A stretch of DNA of 64,000 bases from contig NC_086029.1 of NCBI RefSeq assembly GCF_036323735.1, forward strand, positions 10,029,816-10,093,815, written 5' to 3'. The notes below the pieces were generated by a model that did not search any database, had not been told where the DNA came from, and saw only the letters and a program-made list of their open reading frames with translations. Source of the stretch: Rattus norvegicus (lineage: Eukaryota > Chordata > Mammalia > Rodentia > Muridae). Numbering within the stretch: the first letter of the stretch is position 1; the number at the start of each line of letters is the position of its first letter. Of this stretch, positions 38,395-51,708 are shown in pieces. The position numbers and the translations under genes were made by a program.

Positions 38395-41300
38395 GAATTC
38401 GGTTAGTTCCCAATAGGCCGCAGTAGTAATAAGTGGACTGTTCGGGATATAGAAAAATTTTCACGAATGGAATCAAAATTTCTAGGAGAATTCTGTGAGT
38501 TCCCAATGGAACATGCTTGTAAGAGTTTGCTCTTCAATATCGAGCAACATTTTAAGGAACGGAATCCAAGTATCATGGTGAATTGAGTAGGTTCCCAATA
38601 GGATTCGCATGTAATAAGCTTGTTATTCAAGATAGAGCAACGTTTTAACGAACTGAAACACTGTTTCTTTGTGAATTCAGTTAGTTCCTAGTAGCCTGCT
38701 CTTGTAATATGTGTACTTTTAAAGATTTATAAAAATTTGGTGAGCCGATTCTGAGTAACATGGTGAATTCGGTTAGTTCCCAATAGGCCGCAGTAGTAAT
38801 AAGTGGACTGTTCGGGATATAGAAAAATTTTCACGAATGGAATCAAAATTTCTAGTCGAATTCAGTGAGTTCCCAATGGGACATGCTTGTATGAGTTTGC
38901 TTTTCAATATCGAGCAACATTATAAGGAACGGAATCCAAGTATCATGGTGAATTGAGTAGGTTCCCAATAGGATTCGCGTGTAATAAGCTTGTTATTCAA
39001 GATAGAGCAACGTTTTAACGAACTGAAACACTGTTTCTCTGTGAATTCAGTTAGTTCCTAGTAGCCTGCTCTTGTAATATATGTAATTTTAAAGATTTAT
39101 AAAAATTTGGTGAGCCGAATCTGAGTAACATGGTGAATTCGGTTAGTTCCCAATAGGCCGCAGTAGTAATAAGTGGACTGTTCGGGATATAGAAAAATTT
39201 TCACGAATGGAATCAAAATTTCTAGGCGAATTCAGTGAGTTCCCAATGGGACATGCTTGTATGAGTTTGCTTTTCAATATCGAGCAACATTTTAAGGAAC
39301 GGAATCCCAGTATCATGGTGAATTGAGTAGGTTCCCAATAGGATTCGCATGTAATAAGCTTGTTATTCAAGATAGAGCAACGTTTTAACGAACTGAAACA
39401 CTGATTCTTTGTGAATTCAGTTAGTTCCTAGTAGCTTTCTCTTGTAATATGTGTACTTTTAAAGATTTATAAAAATTTGGTGAGCCGAATCTGAGTAACA
39501 TGGTGAATTCGGTTAGTTCTCAATAGGCCGCAGTAGTAATAAGTGGACTGTTCGGGATATAGAAAAATTTTCACGAATGGAATCAAAATTTCTAGGCGAA
39601 TTCAGTGAGTTCCCAATGGGACATGCATGTATGAGTTTGCTTTTCAATATCGAGCAACATTTTAAGGAACGGAATCAAGTATCATGGTGAATTGAGTAGG
39701 TTCCCAGTAGGATTCGCATGTAATAAGCTTGTTATTCAAGATAGAGCAACGTTTTAACGAACTGAAACACTGTTTCTTTGTGAATTCAGTTAGTTCCTAG
39801 TAGCCTGCTCTTGTAATATGTGTACTTTTAAAGATTTATAAAAATTTGGTGAGCCGAATCTGAGTAACATGGTGAATTCGGTTAGTTCCCTATAGGCCGC
39901 AGTAGTAATAAGTGGACTGTTCGGGATATAGAAAAATTTTCACGAATGGAATCAAAATTTCTAGGAGAATTCTGTGAGTTCCCAATGGAACATGCTTGTA
40001 AGAGTTTCCTCTTCAATATCGAGCAACATTTTAAGGAACGGATTCCAAGTATCATGGTGAATTGAGTAGGTTCCCAATAGGATTCGCATGTAATAAGCTT
40101 GTTATTCAAGATAGAGCAACGTTTTAACGAACTGAAACACTGTTTCTTTGTGAATTCAGTTAGTTCCTAGTAGCCTGCTCTTGTAATATGTGTACTTTTA
40201 AAGATTTATAAAAATTTGGTGAGCCGATTCTGAGTAACATGGTGAATTCGGTTAGTTCCCAATAGGCCGCAGTAGTAATAAGTGGACTGTTCGGGATATA
40301 GAAAAATTTTCACGAATGGAATCAAAATTTCTAGTCGAATTCAGTGAGTTCCCAATGGGACATGCTTGTATGAGTTTGCTTTTCAATATTGAGCTACATT
40401 TTAAGGAACGGAATCCAATTATCATGGTGAATTGAGTAGGTTCCCAATAGGATTCGCGTGTAATAAGCTTGTTATTCAAGATAGAGCAACGTTTTAACGA
40501 ACTGAAACACTGTTTCTTTGTGAATTCAGTTAGTTCCTAGTAGCCTGCTCTTGTAATATGTGTACTTTTAAAGATTTATAAAAATTTGGTGAGCCGATTC
40601 TGAGTAACATGGTGAATTCGGTTAGTTCCCAATAGGCCGCAGTAGTAATAAGTGGACTGTTCGGGATATAGAAAAATTTTCACGAATGGAATCAAAATTT
40701 CTAGGAGAATTCTGTGAGTTCCCAATGGAACATGCTTGTAAGAGTTTGCTCTTCAATATCGAGCAACATTTTAAGGAACGGATTCCAAGTATCATGGTGA
40801 ATTGAGTAGGTTCCCAATAGGATTCGCATGTAATAAGCTTGTTATTCAAGATAGAGCAACGTTTTAACGAACTGAAACACTGTTTCTTTGTGAATTCAGT
40901 TAGTTCCTAGTAGCCTGCTCTTGTAATATGTGTACTTTTAAAGATTTATAAAAATTTGGTGAGCCGAATCTGAGTAACATGGTGAATTCGGTTAGTTCCC
41001 AATAGGCCGCAGTAGTAATAAGTGGACTGTTCGGGATATAGAAAAATTTTCACGAATGGAATCAAAATTTCTAGGCGAATTCAGTGAGTTTCCAATGGGA
41101 CATGCTTGTATGAGTTTGCTTTTCAATATCGAGCAACATTTTAAGGAACGGAATCCAAGTGTCATGGTGAATTGAGTAGGTTCAAAATAGGATTCGCATG
41201 TAATAAGCTTGTTATTCAAGATAGAGCAACGTTTTAACGAACTGAAACACTGTTTCTTAGTGAATTCAGTTAGTTCCTAGTAGCCTGCTCTTGTAATATG

Positions 41301-43943
41301 TGTACTTTTAAAGATTTATAAAAATTTGGTGAGCCGAATCTGAGTAACATGGTGAATTCGGTTAGTTCCCAATAGGCCGCAGTAGTAATAAGTGGACTGT
41401 TCGGGATATAGAAAAATTTTCACGAATGGAATCAAAATTTCTAGGCGAATTCAGTGAGTTGCCAATGGGACATGCTTGTATGAGTTTGCTTTTCAATATC
41501 GAGCAACATTTTAAGGAACGGAATCCAAGTATCATGGTGAATTGAGTAGGTTCCCAATAGGATTCGCGTGTAATAAGCTTGTTATTCAAGATAGAGCAAC
41601 ATATTAACGAACTGAAACACTGTTTCTTTGTGAATTCAGTTAGTTCCTAGTAGCCTGCTCTTGTAATATGTGTACTTTTAAAGATTTATAAAAATTTGGT
41701 GAGCCGAATCTGAGTAACATGGTGAATTCAGTTAGTTCACAATAGGCCGCAGTAGTAATAAGTGGACTGTTCGGGATATAGAAAAATTTTCACGAATGGA
41801 ATCCAAATTTCTAGGCGAATTCAGTGAGTTCCCAATGGGACATGGTTGTATGAGTTTGCTTTTCAATATCGAGCAACATTTTAAGGAACGGAATCCAAGT
41901 ATCATGGTGAATTGAGTAGGTTCCCAATAGGATTCGCATGTAATAAGCTTGTTATTCAAGATAGAGCAACGTTTTAACGAACTGAAACACTGTTTCTTTG
42001 TGAATTCAGTTAGTTCCTAGTAGCCTGCTCTTGTAATATGTGTACTTTTAAAGATTTATAAAAATTTGTTGAGCCGAATCTGAGTAACATGGTGAATTCG
42101 GTTAGTTCCCAATAGGCCGCAGTAGTAATAAGTGGACTGTTCGGGATATAGAAAAATTTTCACGAATGGAATCAAAATTTCTAGGAGAATTCTGTGAGTT
42201 CCCAATGGAACATGCTTGTAAGAGTTTGCTCTTCAATATCGAGCAACATTTTAAGGAACGGATTCCAAGTATCATGGTGAATTGAGTAGGTTCCCAATAG
42301 GATTCGCATGTAATAAGCTTGTTATTCAAGATAGAGCAACGTTTTAACGAACTGAAACACTGTTTCTTTGTGAATTCAGTTAGTTCCTAGTAGCCTGCTC
42401 TTGTAATATGTGTACTTTTAAAGATTTATAAAAATTTGGTGAGCCGATTCTGAGTAACATGGTGAATTCGGTTAGTTCCCAATAGGCCGCAGTAGTAATA
42501 AGTGGACTGTTCGGGATATAGAAAAATTTTCACGAATGGAATCAAAATTTCTAGGCGAATTCAGTGAGTTCCCAATGGGACATGCTTGTATGAGTTTGCT
42601 TTTCAATATCGAGCAACATTTTAAGGAACGGAATCCAATTATCATGGTGAATTGAGTAGGTTCCCAATAGGATTCGCGTGTAATAAGCTTGTTATTCAAG
42701 ATAGAGCAACGTTTTAACGAACTGAAACACTGTTTCTTTGTGAATTCAGTTAGTTCCTAGTAGCCTGCTCTTGTAATATGTGTACTTTTAAAGATTTATA
42801 AAAATTTGGTGAGCCGAATCTGAGTAACATGGTGAATTCGGTTAGTTCCCAATAGGCCACAGTAGTAATAAGTGGACTGTTCGGGATATAGAAAAATTTT
42901 CACGAATGGAATCAAAATTTCTAGGCGAATTCAGTGAGTTCCCAATGGGACATGCTTGTATGAGTTTGCTTTTCAATATCGAGCAACAATTTAAGGAACG
43001 GAATCCAAGTATCATGGTGAATTGAGTAGGTTCCCAATAGGATTCGCATGTAATAAGCTTGTTATTCAAGATAGAGCAAGGTTTTAACGAACTGAAACAC
43101 TGTTTCTTTGTGAATTCAGTTAGTTCCTAGTAGCCTGCTCTTGTAATATGTGTACTTTTAAAGATTTATAAAAATTTGGTGAGCCGAATCTGAGTAACAT
43201 GGTGAATTCGGTTAGTTCCCAATAGGCCGCAGTAGTAATAAGTGGACTATTCGGGATATAGAAAAATTTTCACGAATGGAATCAAAATTTCTAGGCGAAT
43301 TCAGTGAGTTCCCAATGGGACATGCTTGTATGAGTTTGCTTTTCATTATCGAGCAACATTTTAAGGAACGGAATCCAAGTATCTTGGTGAATTGAGTAGG
43401 TTCCCAATAGGATTCGCAAGTAATAAACTTGTTATTCAAGATAGAGCAAAGTTTTAACGAACTGAAACACTGTTTCTTTGTGAATTCAGTTAGTTCCTAG
43501 TAGCTTTCTCTTGTAATATGTGTACTTTTAAAGATTTATAAAAATTTGGTGAGCCGAATCTGAGTAACATGGTGAATTCGGTTAGTTCCCAATAGGCCGC
43601 AGTAGTAATAAGTGGACTGTTCGGGATATAGAAAAATTTTCACGAATGGAATCAAAATTTCTAGGCGAATTCAGTGAGTTCCCAATGGGACATGCTTGTA
43701 TGAGTTTGCTTTTCAATATCGAGCAACATTTTAAGGAACGGAATCCAAGTATCATGGTGAATTGAATAGGTTCCCAGTAGGAATCGCATGTAATAAGCTT
43801 GTTATTCAAGATAGAGCAAGGTTTTAACGAACTGAAACACTGTTTCTTTGTGAATTCAGTTAGTTCCTAGTAGCCTGCTCTTGTAATATGTGTACTTTTA
43901 AAGATTTATAAAAATTTGGTGAGCCGAATCTGAGTAACATGGT
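38395..43943 (+). repeat. 15-monomer higher-order repeat, copy 2 (5549 bp)
   Basis: Monomers start at 38395, 38765, 39135, 39505, 39874, 40244, 40614, 40984, 41354, 41724, 42094, 42464, 42834, 43204 and 43574. The order includes the deletion tag (39505), the GAGCTACATT monomer (40244), two monomers of the GAGTTGCC module, a GCCACAG monomer with AACAATTTAAGG (42834), a type-K monomer with ATCTTGG and CGCAAGTAAT (43204) and a GAATAGG / GGAATCGC monomer (43574). The next unit at 43944 no longer follows the first copy. Confidence 0.87.
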
Positions 43944-46900
43944 GAATTCGGTTAGTTCCCAATAGGCCGCAGTAGTAATAAGTGGACTGTTCGGGATATA
44001 GAAAAATTTTCACGAATGGAATCAAAATTTCTAGGAGAATTCTGTGAGTTCCCAATGGAACATGCTTGTAAGAGTTTGCTCTTCAATATCGAGCAACATT
44101 TTAAGGAACGGATTCCAAGTATCATGGTGAATTGAGTAGGTTCCCAATAGGATTCGCATGTAATAAGCTTGTTATTCAAGATAGAGCAACGTTTTAACGA
44201 ACTGAAACACTGTTTCTTTGTGAATTCAGTTAGTTCCTAGTAGCCTGCTCTTGTAATATGTGTACTTTTAAAGATTTATAAAAATTTGGTGAGCCGATTC
44301 TGAGTAACATGGTGAATTCGGTTAGTTCCCAATAGGCCGCAGTAGTAATAAGTGGACTGTTCGGGATATAGAAAAATTTTCACGAATGGAATCAAAATTT
44401 CTAGTCGAATTCAGTGAGTTCCCAATGGGACATGCTTGTATGAGTTTGCTTTTCAATATCGAGCAACATTTTAAGGAACGGAATCCAAGTGTCATGGTGA
44501 ATTGAGTAGGTTCAAAATAGGATTCGCATGTAATAAGCTTGTTATTCAAGATAGAGCAACGTTTTAACGAACTGAAACACTCTTTCTTTGTGAATTCAGT
44601 TAGTTCCTAGTAGCCTGCTCTTGTAATATGTGTACTTTTAAAGATTTATAAAAATTTGGTGAGCCGAATCTGAGTAACATGGTGAATTCGGTTAGTTCCC
44701 AATAGGCCGCAGTAGTAATAAGTGGACTGTTCGGGATATAGAAAAATTTTCACGAATGGAATCAAAATTTCTAGTCGAATTCAGTGAGTTCCCAATGGGA
44801 CATGCTTGTATGAGTTTGCTTTTCAATATCGAGCAACATTTTAAGGAACGGAATCCAATTATCATGGTGAATTGAGTAGGTTCCCAATAGGATTCGCAGG
44901 TAATAAGCTTGTTATTCAAGATAGAGCAACGTTTTAACGAACTGAAACACTGTTTCTCTGTGAATTAAGTTAGTTCCTAGTAGCCTGCTCTTGTAATATG
45001 TGTACTTTTAAAGATTTATAAAAATTTGGTGAGCCGAATCTGAGTAACATGGTGAATTCGGTTAGTTCCCAATAGGCCGCAGTAGTAATAAGTGGACTGT
45101 TCGGGATATAGAAAAATTTTCACGAATGGAATCAAAATTTCTAGGCGAATTCAGTGAGTTCCCAATGGGACATGCTTGTATGAGTTTGCTTTTCAATATC
45201 GAGCAACATTTTAAGGAACGGAATCCAAGTATCATGGTGAATTGAGTAGGTTCCCAATAGGATTCGCATGTAATAAGCTTGTTATTCAAGATAGAGCAAG
45301 GTTTTAACGAACTGAAACACTGTTTCTTTGTGAATTCAGTTAGTTCCTAGTAGCCTGCTCTTGTAATATGTGTACTTTTAAAGATTTATAAAAATTTGGT
45401 GAGCCGAATCTGAGTAACATGGTGAATTCGGTTAGTTCCCAATAGGCCGCAGTAGTAATAAGTGGACTATTCGGGATATAGAAAAATTTTCACGAATGGA
45501 ATCAAAATTTCTAGGCGAATTCAGTGAGTTCCCAATGGGACATGCTTGTATGAGTTTGCTTTTCATTATCGAGCAACATTTTAAGGAACGGAATCCAAGT
45601 ATCTTGGTGAATTGAGTAGGTTCCCAATAGGATTCACATGTAATAAACTTGTTATTCAAGATAGAGCAAAGTTTTAACGAACTGAAACACTGTTTCTTTG
45701 TGAATTCAGTTATTTCCTAGAAGCTTTCTCTTGTAATATGTGTACTTTTAAAGATTTATAAAAATTTGGTGAGCCGAATCTGAGTAACATGGTGAATTCG
45801 GTTAGTTCCCAATAGGCCGCAGTAGTAATAAGTGGACTGTTCGGGATATAGAAAAATTTTCACGAATGGAATCAAATTTTCTAGGCGAATTCAGTGAGTT
45901 CCCAATGGGACATGCTTGTATGAGTTTCCTTTTCAATATCGAGCAACATTTTTAGGAACGGAATCCAAGTATCATGGTGAATTGAATAGGTTCCCAGTAG
46001 GAATCGCATGTAATAAGCTTGTTATTCAAGATAGAGCAACGTTTTAACGAACTGAAACACTGTTTCTTTGTGAATTCAGTTAGTTCCTAGTAGCCTGCTC
46101 TTGTAATATGTGTACTTTTAAAGATTTATAAAAATTTGGTGAGCCGAATCTGAGTAACATGGTGAATTCGGTTAGTTCCCAATAGGCCGCAGTAGTAATA
46201 AGTGGACTGTTCGGGATATAGAAAAATTTTCACGAATGGAATCAAAATTTCTAGGAGAATTCTGTGAGTTCCCAATGGAACATGCTTGTAAGATTTGCTC
46301 TTCAAAATCGAGCAACATTTTAAGGAACGGATTCCAAGTATCATGGTGAATTGAGTAGGTTCCCAATAGGATTCGCATGTAATAAGCTTGTTATTCAAGA
46401 TAGAGCAACGTTTTAACGAACTGAAACACTGTTTCTTTGTGAATTCAGTTAGTTCCTAGTAGCCTGCTCTTGTAATATGTGTACTTTTAAAGATTTATAA
46501 AAATTTGGTGAGCCGATTCTGAGTAACATGGTGAATTCGGTTAGTTCCCAATAGGCCGCAGTAGTAATAAGTGGACTGTTCGGGATATAGAAAAATTTTC
46601 ACGAATGGAATCAAAATTTCTAGGCGAATTCAGTGAGTTCCCAATGGGACATGCTTGTATGAGTTTGCTTTTCAATATCGAGCAACATTTTAAGGAACGG
46701 AATCCAATTATCATGGTGAATTGAGTAGGTTCCCAATAGGATTCGCGTGTAATAAGCTTGTTATTCAAGATAGAGCAACGTTTTAACGAACTGAAACACT
46801 GTTTCTTTGTGAATTCAGTTAGTTCCTAGTAGCCTGCTCTTGTAATATGTGTACTTTTAAAGATTTATAAAAATTTGGTGAGCCGAATCTGAGTAACATG

Positions 46901-48751
46901 GTGAATTCGGTTAGTTCCCAATAGGCCGCAGTAGTAATAAGTGGACTGTTCGGGATATAGAAAAATTTTCACGAATGGAATCAAAATTTCTAGGCGAATT
47001 CAGTGAGTTCCCAATGAGACATGCTTGTATGAGTTTGCTTTTCAATATCGAGCAACATTTTAAGGAACGGAATCCAAGTATCATGGTGAATTGAGTAGGT
47101 TCCCAATAGGATTCGCATGTAATAAGCTTGTTATTCAAGATAGAGCAAGGTTTTAACGAACTGAAACACTGTTTCTTTGTGAATTCAGTTAGTTCCTAGT
47201 AGCCTGCTCTTGTAATATGTGTACTTTTAAAGATTTATAAAAATTTGGTGAGCCGAATCTGAGTAACATGGTGAATTCGGTTAGTTCCCAATAGGCCGCA
47301 GTAGTAATAAGTGGACTATTCGGGATATAGAAAAATTTTCACGAATGGAATCAAAATTTCTAGGCGAATTCAGTGAGTTCCCAATGGGACATGCTTGTAT
47401 GAGTTTGCTTTTCATTATCGAGCAACATTTTAAGGAACGGAATCCAAGTATCATGGTGAATTGAGTAGGTTCCCAATAGGATTCGCATGTAATAAACTTG
47501 TTATTCAAGATAGAGCAAAGTTTTAACGAACTGAAACACTGTTTCTTTGTGAATTCAGTTAGTTCCTAGGAGCTTTCTCTTGTAATATGTGTACTTTTAA
47601 AGATTTATAAAAATTTGGTGAGCCGAATCTGAGTAACATGGTGAATTCGGTTAGTTCCCAATAGGCCGCAGTAGTAATAAGTGGACTGTTCGGGATATAG
47701 AAAAATTTTCACGAATGGAATCAAAATTTCTAGGCGAATTCAGTGAGTTCCCAATGGGACATGCTTGTATGAGTTTGCTTTTCAATATCGAGCAACATTT
47801 TAAGGAACGGAATCCAAGTATCATGGTGAATTGAATAGGTTCCCAGTAGGAATCGCATGTAATAAGCTTGTTATTCAAGATAGAGCAACGTTTTAACGAA
47901 CTGAAACACTGTTTCTTTGTGAACTCAGTTAGTTCCTAGTAGCCTGCTCTTGTAATATGTGTACTTTTAAAGATTTATAAAAATTTGGTGAGCCGAATCT
48001 GAGTAACATGGTGAATTCGGTTAGTTCCCAATAGGCCGCAGTAGTAATAAGTGGACTGTTCGGGATATAGAAAAATTTTCACGAATGGAATCAAAATTTC
48101 TAGGAGAATTCTGTGAGTTCCCAATGGAACATGCTTGTAAGAGTTTGCTCTTCAATATCGAGCAACATTTTAAGGAACGGATTCCAAGTATCATGGTGAA
48201 TTGAGTAGGTTCCCAATAGGATTCGCATGTAATAAGCTTGTTATTCAAGATAGAGCAACGTTTTAACGAACTGAAACACTGTTTCTTTGTGAATTCAGTT
48301 AGTTCCTAGTAGCCTGCTCTTGTAATATGTGTACTTTTAAAGATTTATAAAAATTTGGTGAGCCGATTCTGAGTAACATGGTGAATTCGGTTAGTTCCCA
48401 ATAGGCCGCAGTAGTAATAAGTGGACTGTTCGGGATATAGAAAAATTTTCACGAATGGAATCAAAATTTCTAGTCGAATTCAGTGAGTTCCCAATGGGAC
48501 ATGCTTGTATGAGTTTGCTTTTCAATATCGAGCAACATTTTAAGGAACGGAATCCAATGTCATGGTGAATTGAGTAGGTTCAAAATAGGATTCGCATGTA
48601 ATAAGCTTGTTATTCAAGATAGAGCAACGTTTTAACGAACTGAAACACTGTTTCTTTGTGAATTCAGTTAGTTCCTAGTAGCCTGCTCTTGTAATATGTG
48701 TACTTTTAAAGATTTATAAAAATTTGGTGAGCCGAATCTGAGTAACATGGT
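43944..48751 (+). repeat. Decayed five/six-monomer order
   Basis: Monomers start at 43944, 44314, 44684, 45054, 45424, 45794, 46164, 46533, 46903, 47273, 47643, 48013 and 48383. A run of CCAATTATC monomer, plain monomer, type K, GAATAGG/GGAATCGC monomer and type Q occurs at 42464, 44684 and 46533, with a GTCGAATTC plus GGTTCAAAATAGG monomer added at 44314 and 48383. Offsets of 2220 and 1849 bp show a 6-mer or 5-mer phase. Each copy has its own changes (for example TTTCTCTG and GAATTAAG at 44954, CTAGAAGC at 45717, AAGATTTGC at 46291), so this order is older than the 11.5-kb and 15-mer events. Confidence 0.75.
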
Positions 48752-51708
48752 GAATTCGGTTAGTTCCCAATAGGCCGCAGTAGTAATAAGTGGACTGTTC
48801 GGGATATAGAAAAATTTTCACGAATGGAATCAAAATTTCTAGGCGAATTCAGTGAGTTCCCAATGGGACATGCTTGTATGAGTTTGCTTTTCAATATCGA
48901 GCAACATTTTAAGGAACGAAATCCAAGTATCATGGTGAATTGAGTAGGTTCCCAATAGGATTCGCAGGTAATAAGCTTGTTATTCAAGATAGAGCAAATT
49001 TTAACGAACTGAAACACTGTTTCTTTGTGAATTCAGTTAGTTCCTAGTAGCCTGCTCTTGTAATATGTGTACTTTTAAAGATTTATAAAAATTTGGTGAG
49101 CCGAATCTGAGTAACATGGTGAATTCGGTTAGTTCCCAATAGGCCGCAGTAGTAATAAGTGGACTGTTCGGGATATAGAAAAATTTTCACGAATGGAATC
49201 AAAATTTCTAGGCGAATTCAGTGAGTTGCCAATGGGACATGCCTGTATGAGTTTGCTTTTCAATATCGAGCAACATTTTAAGGAACGGAATCCAAGTATC
49301 ATGGTGAATTGAGTAGGTTCCCAATAGGATTCGCATGTTATAAGCTTGTTATTCAAGATAGAGCAACATATTAACGAACTGAAACACTGTTTCTTTGTGA
49401 ATTCAGTTAGTTCCTAGTAGCCTGCTCTTGTAATATGTGTACTTTTAAAGATTTATAAAAATTTGGTGAGCCGAATCTGAGTAACATGGTGAATGCAGTT
49501 AGTTCCCAAGGCCGCAGTAGTAATAAGTGGACTGTTCGGGATATAGAAAAATTTTCACGAATGGAATCAAAATTTCTAGGCGAATTCAGTGAGTTCCCAA
49601 TGGGACATGCTTGTATGAGTTTGCTTTTCAATATCGAGCAACATTTTAAGGAACGGAATCCAAGTATCATTGTGAATTGAGTAGGTTCCCAATAGGATTC
49701 GCATGTAATAAGCTTGTTATTCAAGATAGAGCAACGTTTTAACGAACTGAAACACTGTTTCTTTGTGAATTCAGTTAGTTCCTAGTAGCCTGCTCTTGTA
49801 ATATGTGTACTTTTAAAGATTTATAAAAATTTGGTGAGCCGAATCTGAGTAAACTGGTGAATTCGGTTAGTTCCCAATAGGCCGCAGTAGTAATAAGTGG
49901 ACTGTTCGGGATATAGAAAAATTTTAACGAATGGAATCAAAATTTCTAGGCGAAGACAGTGAGTTCCCAATGGGACATGCTTGTATGAGTTTGCTTTTCA
50001 ATATCAAGCAACATTTTAAGGAACGGAATCCAAGTATCATGGTGAATTGAGTAGGTTCCCAATATGATTCGCATGTAATAAGCTTGTTATTCAAGATAGA
50101 GCAACGTTTTAACGAACTGAAACACTGTTTCTTTGTGAATTCAGTTAGTTCCTAGTAGCCTGCTCTTGTAATATGTGTACTTTTAAAGATTTATAAAAAT
50201 TTGGTGAGCCGATTCTGAGTAACATGGTGAATTCGGTTAGTTCCCAATAGGCCGCAGTAGTAATAAGTGGAGTGTTCGGGATATAGAAAAATTTTCACGA
50301 ATGGAATCAAAATTTCTAGTCGAATTCAGTGAGTTCCCAATGGGACATGCTTGTATGAGTTTGCTTTTCAATATCGAGCAACATTTTAAGGAACGGAATC
50401 CAAGTATCATGGTGAATTGAGTAGGTTCCCAATAGGATTCGCGTGTAATAAGCTTGTTATTCAAGATAGAGCAACGTTTTAACGAACTGAAACACTGTTT
50501 CTTTGTGAATTCAGTTAGTTCCTAGTAGCATGCTCTTGTAATATGTGTACTTTTAAAGATTTATAAAAATTTGGTGAGCCGAATCTGAGTAACATGGTGA
50601 ATTCGGTTAGTTCCCAATAGGCCGCAGTAGTAATAAGTGGAATGTTCGGGATATAGAAAAATTTTCACGAATGGAATCAAAATTTCTAGGCGAATTCAGT
50701 GAGTTCCCAATGGGACATGCTTGTATGAGTTTGCTTTTCAATATCGAGCAACATTTTAAGGAACGGAATCCAAGTATCATGGTGAATTGAATAGGTTCCC
50801 AGTAGGAATCGCATGTAATAAGCTTGTTATTCAAGATAGAGCAACGTTTTAACGAACTGAAACACTGTTTCTTTGTGAATTCAGTTAGTTCCTAGTAGCC
50901 TGCTCTTGTAATATGTGTACTTTTAAAGATTTATAAAAATTTGGTGAGCCGAATCTGAGTAACATGGTGAATTCGGTTAGTTCCCAATAGGCCGCAGTAG
51001 TAATAAGTGGACTGTTCGGGATATAGAAAAATTTTCACGAATGGAATCAAAATTTCTAGGAGAATTCTGTGAGTTCCCAATGGAACATGCTTGTAAGAGT
51101 TTGCTCTTCAATATCGAGCAACATTTTAAGGAACGGATTCCAAGTATCATGGTGAATTGAGTAGGTTCCCAATAGGATTCGCATGTAATAAGCTTGTTAT
51201 TCAAGATAGAGCAACGTTTTAACGAACTGAAACACTGTTTCTTTGTGAATTCAGTTAGTTCCTAGTAGCCTGCTCTTGTAATATGTGTACTTTTAAAGAT
51301 TTATAAAAATTTGGTGAGCCGATTCTGAGTAACATGGTGAATTCGGTTAGTTCCCAATAGGCCGCAGTAGTAATAAGTGGACTGTTCGGGATATAGAAAA
51401 ATTTTCACGAATGGAATCAAAATTTCTAGTCGAATTCAGTGAGTTCCCAATGGGACATGCTTGTATGAGTTTGCTTTTCAATATCGAGCAACATTTTAAG
51501 GAACGGAATCCAAGTGTCATGGTGAATTGAGTAGGTTCAAAATAGGATTCGCATGTAATAAGCTTGTTATTCAAGATAGAGCAACGTTTTAACGAACTGA
51601 AACACTCTTTCTTTGTGAATTCAGTTAGTTCCTAGTAGCCTGCTCTTGTAATATGTGTACTTTTAAAGATTTATAAAAATTTGGTGAGCCGAATCTGAGT
51701 AACATGGT
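48752..51708 (+). repeat. Mixed segment of eight monomers
   Basis: Monomers start at 48752, 49121, 49491, 49859, 50229, 50599, 50969 and 51339. The first lost 1 bp in C (GCAAATTTTAAC, near 48997). The third lost TA in A (CCCAAGGCCGC, near 49508) and its EcoRI site became GAATGC. Monomers 49121-49859 are a decayed copy of the GAGTTGCC module. Monomers 50599-51339 repeat the GAATAGG, type Q, GGTTCAAAATAGG order of 43574-44314, including ACTCTTTCTT at 51605 and 44580. Monomers 49859 and 50229 also resemble 52448 and 52818 (AATATGATTCGC, TAGCATGCTC), offset 2589 bp. Confidence 0.75.

Noticed and set aside
49486..49680. Plus-strand open frame of 64 codons
   Set aside because: It appears only because of the 2-bp loss near 49508 and local substitutions in one monomer. 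Equivalent positions in the other monomers are not open.
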